NCBI GenBank assembly: GCA_958402495.1
Contig: CATXTS010000113.1
Span: forward strand, 1 to 6,526
DNA length: 6,526 nucleotides
From: an uncultured Clostridiaceae bacterium
Lineage (GTDB): Bacteria > Bacillota > Clostridia > TANB77 > CAG-508
Direction: 5' to 3'
The translations under genes were made by a program, and so were the position numbers. Shown in pieces: positions 1 to 5,537 of this stretch. Numbering within the stretch: position 1 is the stretch's first letter; the number at the start of each line of letters is the position of its first letter. The notes under the pieces were generated by a model. The model was not told the origin of the DNA. It ran no database searches and worked only from the letters and a program-made list of their open reading frames with translations.

Positions 1-253
1 TATTGATATAGGAAAATTAATTATTTCTTGTACCAATCAGACAGGAGATGCTAAAGAAGAAATGTATGTTTCTACAGAAGGACAAAATCTAGAAGCAGGA
101 TTTAATCCAAAATATTTCTTAGATGCACTTCGTGCTATAGATGATGAAGAAATCTTTGTTGATTTTGGGACAAGTATTTCACCTTGCATTATCAGACCAG
201 TAGATGATGGAGATTATATTTATATGATTTTACCAATTCGATTAAAGGACTAA
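1..253 (+). CDS. dnaN: DNA polymerase III beta subunit (sliding clamp), 3' end only
   Basis: This is the C-terminal 83 residues of the beta clamp, the ring-shaped dimer that tethers the replicative polymerase to DNA; the first complete codon is at base 2. The open frame runs in from the left edge, so the start and roughly three quarters of the protein lie outside the window. The identifying part is the third clamp domain: GFNPKYFLDALRAI, then a beta-strand stretch, then SPCIIRPVDD and the terminal YMILPIRL. These are the conserved elements that form the hydrophobic cleft bound by clamp-binding motifs of polymerase and other partners. The reading frame is intact to a TAA stop. The next gene is recF after only 67 bp. 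The S4-domain gene yaaA/rlbA, often found here in Firmicutes, is absent. Identification is secure from family knowledge; nothing unusual is visible in the protein itself. Confidence 0.97.
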   Translation, partial: IDIGKLIISCTNQTGDAKEEMYVSTEGQNLEAGFNPKYFLDALRAIDDEEIFVDFGTSISPCIIRPVDDGDYIYMILPIRLKD

Positions 254-265
254 AAATAAAAAAAG

Positions 266-274
266 TTTTCCACA
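266..274 (+). promoter_or_regulatory. DnaA-box-like site (TTTTCCACA)
   Basis: This 9-mer differs at one position from the DnaA-box consensus TTATNCACA. It lies in the dnaN-recF gap and faces a second, perfect box on the other strand, with 14 bp between them. It covers most of a possible -35 element (TCCACA, 269-274). Binding by DnaA is inferred from the motif only. Confidence 0.5.
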
Positions 275-298
275 ATGTATGCAAAATATGTGTATAAC
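269..298 (+). promoter_or_regulatory. Candidate promoter for recF-gyrB
   Basis: A possible -35 element TCCACA (269-274, four of six matches to TTGACA) and -10 element TATAAC (293-298, five of six) are separated by 18 bp. The predicted start near 305 would leave a leader of about 16 nt that just includes the recF ribosome binding site. Both elements coincide with the two DnaA-box-like sites. The gene could equally be transcribed from promoters upstream of dnaN, since no terminator is visible between dnaN and recF. Confidence 0.35.
289..297 (-). promoter_or_regulatory. DnaA box, perfect consensus on the minus strand
   Basis: The + strand reads TGTGTATAA, the exact reverse complement of TTATACACA, which fits the TTATNCACA DnaA-box consensus at every position. 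It is convergent with the near-match at 266-274, with centres 23 bp apart, close to two helical turns. It overlaps the candidate -10 element TATAAC of recF, so bound DnaA could hinder transcription there. No other perfect box was found by eye in the window. Confidence 0.6.
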
Positions 299-307
299 TT
301 TTTTGAA

Positions 308-313
308 AAAGGA
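308..313 (+). promoter_or_regulatory. Ribosome binding site fixing the recF start at 321
   Basis: AAAGGA lies 7 nt before the ATG at 321. The earlier in-frame ATG at 279 has no such site and would add 14 residues not typical of RecF, so 321 is preferred. Confidence 0.75.
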
Positions 314-320
314 CAAAAAC

Positions 321-1403
321 ATGTATATCAAAAAAATAGAATTAAATCATTTTAGAAATTATAATAAACAAGAAATAGAATTATCCGAAGGAATTAATGT
401 TTTTTATGGAGATAATGGAGAAGGAAAAACAAATATTATTGAATCTATTTTTCTATGTGCTTTAGGAAAATCTTTTAGAACCAGTAAAGAAAAAGAATTA
501 ATTCAATTTGGAGAAAAAGAATCTAGTGTTTTGATAGATTATCAGAAAAAAGATAGAGATGGGAAAATTAAAGTAGAATTAAAAGATAAGAAATATGTAT
601 ATGTTAATCAGATAAGAATAAAAAAATTAAGTGAATTATTAGGTAATATGCATGTTGTTATTTTTACACCAGAAGATATCCATATATTAAGAGATGGACC
701 ACAAAAAAGAAGAAGATTTTTAGATATTATGATAGGGCAATTAAGACCCAACTATGTTTCTAATTTAAATTTATATATGAAAGTGTTAGAACAAAGGAAT
801 AATTATCTAAAACAAATTAAATTTGAAAATAAACCAGAAGAACTCCTAGATATATGGGATGAAAAGTTAATAGAATATGGTGAAAAGATTTATTTATATC
901 GTCAAGAATTTATAGAAAAAATGAAGAAAAAGATAAATGGTATTCATGATAATATAACTGGACAAAAAGAAGATTTAAAAATGCAGTATTTATCAGATTG
1001 CGAAGATAAAGAAAATTATAGAAGAATACTAAAACAACATAGAAAAATAGATATTATCAAAGGATTTACAACAAAGGGTGTACATAGAGATGATTTTGTG
1101 GTATATATAAATGATGAACTAGTAAATGTTTATGGTTCGCAAGGGCAAAATAGAACCGTTATTTTATCCTTAAAAATTGCAGAATTAGAAGTTATCCTAG
1201 ATGAAATAGGGGAATATCCCATTTTACTATTAGATGATTTTATGTCTGAATTAGATGAGAAAAGAAGAACGAATTTTCTAAATTATATACAAAATACACA
1301 AGTTATCATTACTTGTACAGATAAGTTAGAAATACCAAATTTAAATTACCATTTATATGAAATAAACAAAGGAAAAATGATAGAAAAAGCACAAAGAAAT
1401 TGA
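321..1403 (+). CDS. recF: DNA replication and repair protein RecF
   Basis: RecF is a cytosolic SMC-like ATPase that acts with RecO and RecR to load RecA on gapped DNA at stalled or damaged forks. With the start at 321 it has 360 residues, the normal family length. The N-terminus MYIKKIELNHFRNY is the standard RecF opening, and Walker A is GDNGEGKT at residues 30-37. A RecF-typical block, FTPEDIHILRDG followed by RRRFLD, lies at about 115-135. The ABC-type signature YGSQGQNR is at about 271-278. Walker B and D-loop, ILLLDDFMSELD, are at about 301-312. An upstream in-frame ATG at 279 is rejected because the good ribosome binding site serves 321 and residues 1-14 of the long form do not look like RecF. 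The TGA stop at 1401-1403 adjoins the gyrB ribosome binding site, so the two genes are probably cotranscribed and translationally coupled. All expected ATPase motifs are intact. Confidence 0.97.
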   Translation: MYIKKIELNHFRNYNKQEIELSEGINVFYGDNGEGKTNIIESIFLCALGKSFRTSKEKELIQFGEKESSVLIDYQKKDRDGKIKVELKDKKYVYVNQIRIKKLSELLGNMHVVIFTPEDIHILRDGPQKRRRFLDIMIGQLRPNYVSNLNLYMKVLEQRNNYLKQIKFENKPEELLDIWDEKLIEYGEKIYLYRQEFIEKMKKKINGIHDNITGQKEDLKMQYLSDCEDKENYRRILKQHRKIDIIKGFTTKGVHRDDFVVYINDELVNVYGSQGQNRTVILSLKIAELEVILDEIGEYPILLLDDFMSELDEKRRTNFLNYIQNTQVIITCTDKLEIPNLNYHLYEINKGKMIEKAQRN

Positions 1404-1408
1404 AAGGA
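1403..1408 (+). promoter_or_regulatory. Ribosome binding site fixing the gyrB start at 1418
   Basis: AAAGGA shares its first base with the recF stop codon. It abuts the ATG at 1409, too close to serve it, and lies 9 nt before the ATG at 1418. The TTG at 1400 overlaps the recF stop and has no upstream site. The 1418 start gives the usual short GyrB N-terminus. Confidence 0.65.
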
Positions 1409-1417
1409 ATGAAAAAA

Positions 1418-3346
1418 ATGGAAAAGTATGAGCATGAGTATGGGGCAGACCAAATACAAGTATTGGAAGGACTAGAGGCCGTAAGAAAAAGACCAGGAAT
1501 GTATATTGGTAGTGTTTCTGTAAGAGGTCTTCACCATTTAGTATATGAAATTGTAGATAACTGCGTAGATGAAGCTCTAGCTGGTTATTGTTCTCATATA
1601 CATATAACAATAGAACCAGGAAATATTATTTGTGTAGAAGATGATGGAAGAGGAATTCCAGTAGATATTCATCCAAAAACAAAAATATCAGCAGCAGAAA
1701 CGGTATATACCGTATTACATGCTGGAGGTAAATTCGGTGGAGATAGTGGCTATAAAGTTTCAGGAGGGTTACATGGTGTAGGTGCTTCTGTTGTTAACGC
1801 ATTATCGACATGGTGTGAAGTAACTATCCAAAGAGATGGTGGAATTTACCAAATGAAATTTGAAAGAGGAAGAACGGTAGAAAAATTAAAAAGAATAGGG
1901 GATTCTAAAAAAACAGGAACAACCGTTAGATTTTTAGCAGATGATACTATTTTTGAAACTTTAGAATATGATTACGAAATACTAGAAGATCGTTTTAGAG
2001 AAATGGCCTTTTTAACAAAAGGACTAAGAATCAGTGTAGAAGATTTAAGACAAGACCCACCAAAGAAGGCAGAATTTCACTTTGAAGGAGGATTAATCTC
2101 TTTCGTAGAATTTTTAAATAAAAATAAAGAAAAATTACATAAAGACCCAATTTATATTGAAAAAGATGGAGAAGTACCAGTAGAAATTGCTATTCAATAT
2201 ACAACAGCTTATTCAGAAAATATTTATACTTTTGTTAATAATATTAATACAATTGAAGGTGGAACACATTTAGAGGGATTTAAGAGAGCTTTAACGAAAA
2301 CATTTAATGATTATGCAAAAGCACACAATATTTTAAAAGAAAAGGATACCAATTTACAAGGAGAAGATATTAGAGAAGGAATTACAGCCGTTGTTTCTGT
2401 AAAAGTAAAAGAACCACAATTTGAAGGACAGACAAAAACAAAATTAGGAAATAGCAATGTAACAGGAATTGTACAAAGTATGGTAAATGATGCCTTATCT
2501 AGCTTTTTAGAGGAAAATCCAGCAGTTGCTAAAGCCATTTTAGAAAAATGTATTAGTGCTTCTAGAGCAAGAGAAGCTGCTAGAAAAGCTAGGGAATTAG
2601 TAAGAAGAAAAAATGCACTAGAGACGACTACTTTACCAGGTAAATTAGCAGATTGTTCTGAAAAAGACGCACAAAATTGTGAAATTTATATTGTAGAGGG
2701 AGATTCCGCAGGAGGTAGTGCAAAGCAAGGTAGAGACAGAAAGTTCCAAGCGATACTTCCTTTATGGGGAAAAATGTTAAATGTAGAGAAATCTAGAGCA
2801 GATAAAATTTATAATAATGATAAATTACAACCGGTTATTTTAGCAGTAGGAGCAGGAATTGGAAATGATTTTGACATTAATAAAATACGTTATGGAAAAG
2901 TGATTATCATGGCAGATGCGGATGTCGATGGAGCACATATTAGAACATTATTGCTAACCTTTTTCTTTAGATATATGAGACCATTGATTGAAAATGGAAA
3001 TGTATTCTTAGCACAACCACCACTATATAAATTGTCTAAAAAAGGAATGCAAGATATTTATTGTTATACAGATGAAGACTTAGCAAATGCGTATAAAGAA
3101 TTAGAAGAAAAAGGAATTGCTAGAGACCAATTAGGATTACAACGTTATAAAGGTCTTGGAGAGATGAATCCAGAACAATTATGGGAAACAACTATGAATC
3201 CAGAATCTAGAATTTTAGTACAAGTACAAATGGAAGATGCAATAAAGGCAGATGAAATTTTTACGATTTTAATGGGAGATGAGATTGCACCAAGAAGAGA
3301 ATTTATAGAACAAAATGCAAAATTTGTAAAGAACTTAGATATCTAA
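1418..3346 (+). CDS. gyrB: DNA gyrase subunit B
   Basis: GyrB is the ATPase subunit of the A2B2 type IIA topoisomerase that introduces negative supercoils. The product has 642 residues, matching the short Gram-positive form that lacks the extra insertion of E. coli GyrB. The GHKL ATPase domain shows YEIVDNCVDEAL (catalytic Glu about 44, Mg-binding Asn about 48), DDGRGIP (75-81) and GGLHGVGASVV (116-126). The transducer QTK lysine is at about 340. The TOPRIM domain shows EGDSAGGS (from 427) and DADVDGAHIRT (from 500). The C-terminal QRYKGLGEMNP (from 575) is also present. The position corresponding to E. coli Lys447, in the quinolone-resistance region, is Trp here (PLWGKML); I recall this as common in clostridial gyrases, so it is probably natural variation. 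ParE is the main alternative, but the recF neighbourhood and sequence favour GyrB. Termination is at the hairpin just downstream. The partner gene gyrA, commonly next, is absent from the rest of the window. Confidence 0.97.
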   Translation: MEKYEHEYGADQIQVLEGLEAVRKRPGMYIGSVSVRGLHHLVYEIVDNCVDEALAGYCSHIHITIEPGNIICVEDDGRGIPVDIHPKTKISAAETVYTVLHAGGKFGGDSGYKVSGGLHGVGASVVNALSTWCEVTIQRDGGIYQMKFERGRTVEKLKRIGDSKKTGTTVRFLADDTIFETLEYDYEILEDRFREMAFLTKGLRISVEDLRQDPPKKAEFHFEGGLISFVEFLNKNKEKLHKDPIYIEKDGEVPVEIAIQYTTAYSENIYTFVNNINTIEGGTHLEGFKRALTKTFNDYAKAHNILKEKDTNLQGEDIREGITAVVSVKVKEPQFEGQTKTKLGNSNVTGIVQSMVNDALSSFLEENPAVAKAILEKCISASRAREAARKARELVRRKNALETTTLPGKLADCSEKDAQNCEIYIVEGDSAGGSAKQGRDRKFQAILPLWGKMLNVEKSRADKIYNNDKLQPVILAVGAGIGNDFDINKIRYGKVIIMADADVDGAHIRTLLLTFFFRYMRPLIENGNVFLAQPPLYKLSKKGMQDIYCYTDEDLANAYKELEEKGIARDQLGLQRYKGLGEMNPEQLWETTMNPESRILVQVQMEDAIKADEIFTILMGDEIAPRREFIEQNAKFVKNLDI

Positions 3347-3349
3347 AAT

Positions 3350-3386
3350 TAATAGAGAGTAGATAATGATAATCTACTCTCTATTA
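3350..3386. terminator. Long hairpin terminator after gyrB, possibly bidirectional
   Basis: The arms 3351-3364 (AATAGAGAGTAGAT) and 3372-3385 are perfectly complementary over 14 bp, with a further T-A pair (3350/3386) and a 7-nt loop. It begins four bases after the gyrB stop. On the + strand the tail is only moderately T-rich (TTCTATAAAG). On the minus strand the tail is AATTTTAG, so it could also stop transcription arriving from the right. Confidence 0.8.
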
Positions 3387-3803
3387 TTCTATAAAGCTAA
3401 TATTAATCTTCAGCTCAGACCAATAGGCATAATTGTCTAACCTAATATATATTGCTATATAAATAAGCCATAAACCACACCTATTAATTAGTTGCTCGAC
3501 TACCAATACACACATAATAACCATATTCATCCATATAGGACTATTAACAACCATTATTATATATAAAAGTAATCTTAACTCAAATATATTACCTATATTA
3601 CAACCACACATATATATACAAAATATAATTAAAAAAATATTTTATAAAAGTGTAGCTTACCTACAAATAATATATTCTACAACGCCGACATAATATAATC
3701 CAAGATTTTCTTAAACTATAGTATATCTTTGTTCGAACAATATAAAGCTCTATAAAAAACCTCATATTCCTCTTCGTTCAACTAATATTAACCTTATATG
3801 CTT

Positions 3804-3833
3804 ATTATGTGCCAAAAAAATTTTTTTATTCAA
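3804..3833 (-). promoter_or_regulatory. Weak candidate minus-strand promoter
   Basis: Read on the minus strand, TTGAAT (3828-3833) and CATAAT (3804-3809, five of six matches to TATAAT) are 18 bp apart, separated by an A7T7 tract. A transcript from here would run left through the reversed-composition segment towards the hairpin at 3350-3386, about 450 nt. In such AT-rich DNA this match could arise by chance. Confidence 0.25.
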
Positions 3834-3844
3834 AAAAATAAAAA

Positions 3845-3873
3845 TTCATAAAAAAGATTTATAAAAATACAAT
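3845..3873 (+). promoter_or_regulatory. Candidate promoter for the M14 peptidase gene
   Basis: TTCATA (3845-3850, four of six) and TACAAT (3868-3873, five of six) are separated by 17 bp. The predicted start near 3880 leaves a leader of about 29 nt before the TTG start at 3909. The strong hairpin after gyrB makes a separate promoter for this gene likely, but the surrounding A-rich sequence lowers the specificity of the match. Confidence 0.4.
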
Positions 3874-3896
3874 AATAAAAGAAAAATAAGTAAGAT

Positions 3897-3902
3897 AAGG
3901 AG
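3897..3902 (+). promoter_or_regulatory. Ribosome binding site supporting the TTG start at 3909
   Basis: AAGGAG lies 6 nt before TTG at 3909. The first in-frame ATG is at codon 68, after the first two zinc ligands, so TTG must be the start. Confidence 0.8.
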
Positions 3903-3908
3903 TGTATT

Positions 3909-4826
3909 TTGAATAGAATTATTAAAACAAATCAAGAATATACATATGATAGATTAAAAAGCGATTTACTATTTTTGAATTATGAATATCCATTATTTTC
4001 AATTAAAAGTATTGGAAAAAGCACTTTGGAAGAAGAAATATATTATTTAAAATTAGGGGAAGGAAATAGAAAATTATGTATAAATGCTTCTCATCATGCA
4101 AACGAGTGGATGACAAGTTTAATTATAATGTTATTTGTAGAGAAGTATTTATTTTTATATCAAAAGAAACAAAATTATAAGGGATATAATATAGAAGATT
4201 TATGGAAAAAAACCAGTCTATTTGTTATACCAATGGTTAATCCAGATGGTGTTAATTTATGTTTAAAAGAGAAAAGAATAATGGAACAAGAAAAATACCA
4301 AGAAATTTGGAAACCATATAGTCATCAATTAGCAGATTGGAAAGCTAATATTAGGGGCGTAGATTTAAATTTAAATTATCCAACTGGCTGGGAACAAGCT
4401 GTAAAAAATAAAAAGAAAATAGGAATAACCAAAGCAGGTCCAAGAGATTATTCTGGACCAAATGCTATATCAGAAATAGAAACGAAAAATATGATACAAA
4501 TTACAGATTTATTAAAATTTGATATGACTATTTCCTTACATTCACAAGGAGGAGAAATATATGAAGGATATTATGGGAAAGAAGATAATAGAGCATATAC
4601 AATAGGAAAATTATTTGAAAAAGTAAGTGGGTATACTTTAACAAAACCAAGTTATAGTTCCTCTTTTGCAGGATATAAAGATTGGTTTGTAGAGACTTAT
4701 CAAAAACCAGGATATACCATAGAAATTGGAAGAGGTGAAGAGGGAAAGTCATTACCATTAGATAAAGCAGAAGAAATATATAAAGAAGTAGAAGAAATAT
4801 TTTTAATAGCCCTAGAAAATTGTTAA
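3909..4826 (+). CDS. M14-family zinc peptidase, gamma-D-glutamyl-diaminopimelate type
   Basis: This is a 305-residue metallocarboxypeptidase-fold enzyme. Zinc ligands are H63 and E66 in HHANEW and H211 in SLHSQGGE; the general-base glutamate is E272 in GYTIEIGRG. Other family landmarks are VNPDGV (110-115), GVDLNLNYPTGW (150-161), GPRDYSGP (177-184) and GYKDWF (255-260). Related Firmicute and Bacillus enzymes cleave gamma-D-glutamyl-diamino-acid bonds in peptidoglycan stem peptides, so a role in cell-wall peptide turnover or recycling is inferred. No signal peptide, LysM repeat or membrane segment is present, which suggests action in the cytosol on imported muropeptides. Where pancreatic carboxypeptidase A has Asn-Arg for binding the substrate carboxylate, this protein reads Asn-Leu (154-155), consistent with a different substrate preference. 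Translation starts at TTG with a good ribosome binding site. The gene stands alone between a terminator and a terminator-promoter pair. Family assignment is firm; the exact substrate is not. Confidence 0.9.
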   Translation: MNRIIKTNQEYTYDRLKSDLLFLNYEYPLFSIKSIGKSTLEEEIYYLKLGEGNRKLCINASHHANEWMTSLIIMLFVEKYLFLYQKKQNYKGYNIEDLWKKTSLFVIPMVNPDGVNLCLKEKRIMEQEKYQEIWKPYSHQLADWKANIRGVDLNLNYPTGWEQAVKNKKKIGITKAGPRDYSGPNAISEIETKNMIQITDLLKFDMTISLHSQGGEIYEGYYGKEDNRAYTIGKLFEKVSGYTLTKPSYSSSFAGYKDWFVETYQKPGYTIEIGRGEEGKSLPLDKAEEIYKEVEEIFLIALENC

Positions 4827-4855
4827 AAGTGATTATTTTAAATAGTCACTTTTTT
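4825..4855 (+). terminator. Intrinsic terminator after the M14 peptidase gene
   Basis: The arm starting AAAAGTGATTA (from 4825) pairs with TAGTCACTTTT (4843-4853) with one G-U pair, and AT pairs may shorten the loop. A run of six T follows from 4850. The hairpin overlaps the last two bases of the stop codon. It is a textbook Rho-independent terminator and separates the peptidase gene from the secretion operon. Confidence 0.88.
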
Positions 4856-4896
4856 CTGATATAAATAAACTGTCGATATTTGTCTTACGATTTTTC

Positions 4897-4925
4897 TTGA
4901 CAATTTAGAAAAAACTATGTAAACT
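4897..4925 (+). promoter_or_regulatory. Promoter of the type IV secretion operon
   Basis: A perfect -35 element TTGACA (4897-4902) is followed after 17 bp by TAAACT (4920-4925, four of six matches to TATAAT). The predicted start near 4932 gives a leader of about 20 nt. It sits between the preceding terminator and the first gene of the operon, where a vegetative-type promoter is expected. No operator repeat was recognised around it. Confidence 0.7.
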
Positions 4926-4952
4926 AAAAGTAAATAAAAAGAAAGGAACGAT

Positions 4953-5525
4953 ATGAAAAAGAAAACACCTTATTCCGTACAAGATTGGCTACCATTTGAG
5001 ACTATTTTAGATAATGGTATTATCCAATTAAAAGATAAGACCTATTTAAAAATTTTAAAAGTTATGCCGATTAATTATCATCTGAAATCACAATTTGAGA
5101 AAGAAGCCATTTTAAATTCTTATAAGATTTTTTTAAAAACTTGTTCATTTCCAATTCAAATTTTAATTCAAAGTAATAAAGAAGATTTAAATAAAAATAT
5201 TTCTAAAATAAAATCCCAAGAAAAATTAGAAAATGAAAAGATCAAACAAATTTCAGAAAATTATATTACCTATATAAAAGAATTAAATCAAACTAAAAAA
5301 TCATCCAATAAAAATTTTTATATAATTATCAAAAATTCTCCAAATGAAGAAAAATTAGAAAATATAGTAATAGAAGAATTAAATGATCAATTTTTTAAAA
5401 TAAAAGAGGCTCTATCGAGATGTGGAAATATAGTATTTTCTATTAATAAAAAAGAAGAAATAAAAAAAATAATATTTTCTTTTTTAAATAATAGAATTTA
5501 TTTTACTATAAAAAATGAAATGTAA
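4953..5525 (+). CDS. VirB4/TraC N-terminal-like protein of a type IV secretion module
   Basis: This 190-residue, lysine-rich protein has no signal peptide or membrane segment. Its N-terminal third (VQDWLPFETI, DNGIIQLKDKTYLKILKV, PINYHLKSQFEKEAI) follows the pattern seen at the N-termini of VirB4/TraC-type conjugation ATPases in Firmicutes: a short QD-x-(I/L)P motif, a DGII turn, two beta strands, then PIN. The middle (about 75-115) is rich in Lys, Glu and Asn and probably helical. There is no Walker A motif, so it is not an ATPase itself. It has an AAAGGA site 5 nt before ATG and is the first gene after a strong promoter. A VirB4-type ATPase follows 12 bp later in the same reading frame. I infer that it is a separately encoded partner or N-terminal module of that ATPase. 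The similarity is from memory of the family pattern, not from a search; a lineage-specific accessory protein is the alternative. Confidence 0.65.
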   Translation: MKKKTPYSVQDWLPFETILDNGIIQLKDKTYLKILKVMPINYHLKSQFEKEAILNSYKIFLKTCSFPIQILIQSNKEDLNKNISKIKSQEKLENEKIKQISENYITYIKELNQTKKSSNKNFYIIIKNSPNEEKLENIVIEELNDQFFKIKEALSRCGNIVFSINKKEEIKKIIFSFLNNRIYFTIKNEM

Positions 5526-5527
5526 GA

Positions 5528-5534
5528 AAGGAGG
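5528..5534 (+). promoter_or_regulatory. Strong ribosome binding site for the VirB4-type gene, unusually close
   Basis: AAGGAGG is a full anti-16S match but leaves only 3 nt before the ATG at 5538, shorter than for the other genes here (5-9 nt). It lies in the 12-bp gap after the preceding stop, so translational coupling is likely. Confidence 0.75.
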
Positions 5535-5537
5535 ATT

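Larger units (their letters stand above)
3387..3908. other. Long intergenic region with reversed strand composition
   Basis: This 522-bp stretch holds no gene I can support. From 3401 to 3840 a hand count gives about 80 C and 27 G on the + strand, whereas neighbouring genes have more G than C on that strand. A 75-codon minus-strand frame (3384-3611) is hydrophobic but has no ribosome binding site, and its stop lies in the gyrB hairpin. A 34-codon minus-strand frame (3661-3765) is preceded by AGAGGA only 2 nt from its ATG and uses CGA, CGG and CGT arginine codons that are rare elsewhere here. Other visible elements are a 12-bp palindrome at 3729-3740, an A7T7 tract at 3814-3827, and a 5-bp hairpin at 3651-3665. 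The last 70 bp form the AT-rich upstream region of the peptidase gene. No tRNA, rRNA or known riboswitch was recognised. Confidence 0.7.

Noticed and set aside
279..320. Extended recF start at ATG 279, adding 14 residues
   Set aside because: It has no ribosome binding site, while AAAGGA lies 7 nt before ATG 321. The extra residues are unlike RecF N-termini and the segment carries the DnaA-box motifs.
1400..1417. Upstream gyrB starts TTG 1400 and ATG 1409
   Set aside because: TTG 1400 overlaps the recF stop and has no upstream site. ATG 1409 directly abuts AAAGGA. ATG 1418 has 9-nt spacing and gives a typical GyrB N-terminus.
1400..1610. Minus-strand frame inside gyrB (1353-1610), and similar frames at 2311-2538 and 4528-4758
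   Set aside because: They lie opposite well-supported genes, have no ribosome binding sites or family features, and are explained as shadows of those genes.
3487..3500. Possible further DnaA box in CAATACACA
   Set aside because: It has two mismatches to TTATNCACA in the AT-rich noncoding stretch, with no partner box nearby.
3384..3611. 75-codon minus-strand frame predicting a hydrophobic protein
   Set aside because: There is no ribosome binding site, no recognisable family and codon use unlike the neighbours. G/T-rich DNA gives hydrophobic translations by default, and the stop lies inside the gyrB terminator.
3720..3750. tRNA T-loop suggested by GTTCGAAC
   Set aside because: The flanking bases cannot form the 5-bp T stem on either strand, and no acceptor, D or anticodon arms are present.
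3661..3765. 34-codon minus-strand frame predicting a cationic peptide (begins MRFFIELY)
   Set aside because: The AGAGGA site is only 2 nt from the ATG, and the frame uses CGA, CGG and CGT arginine codons that are rare in this genome. It is kept only as a possibility within the proposed leftward RNA.
3909..4826. Peptidase as a cell-wall hydrolase belonging to the secretion system
   Set aside because: It lacks a signal peptide or membrane anchor, and a terminator plus a new promoter separate it from the secretion operon.
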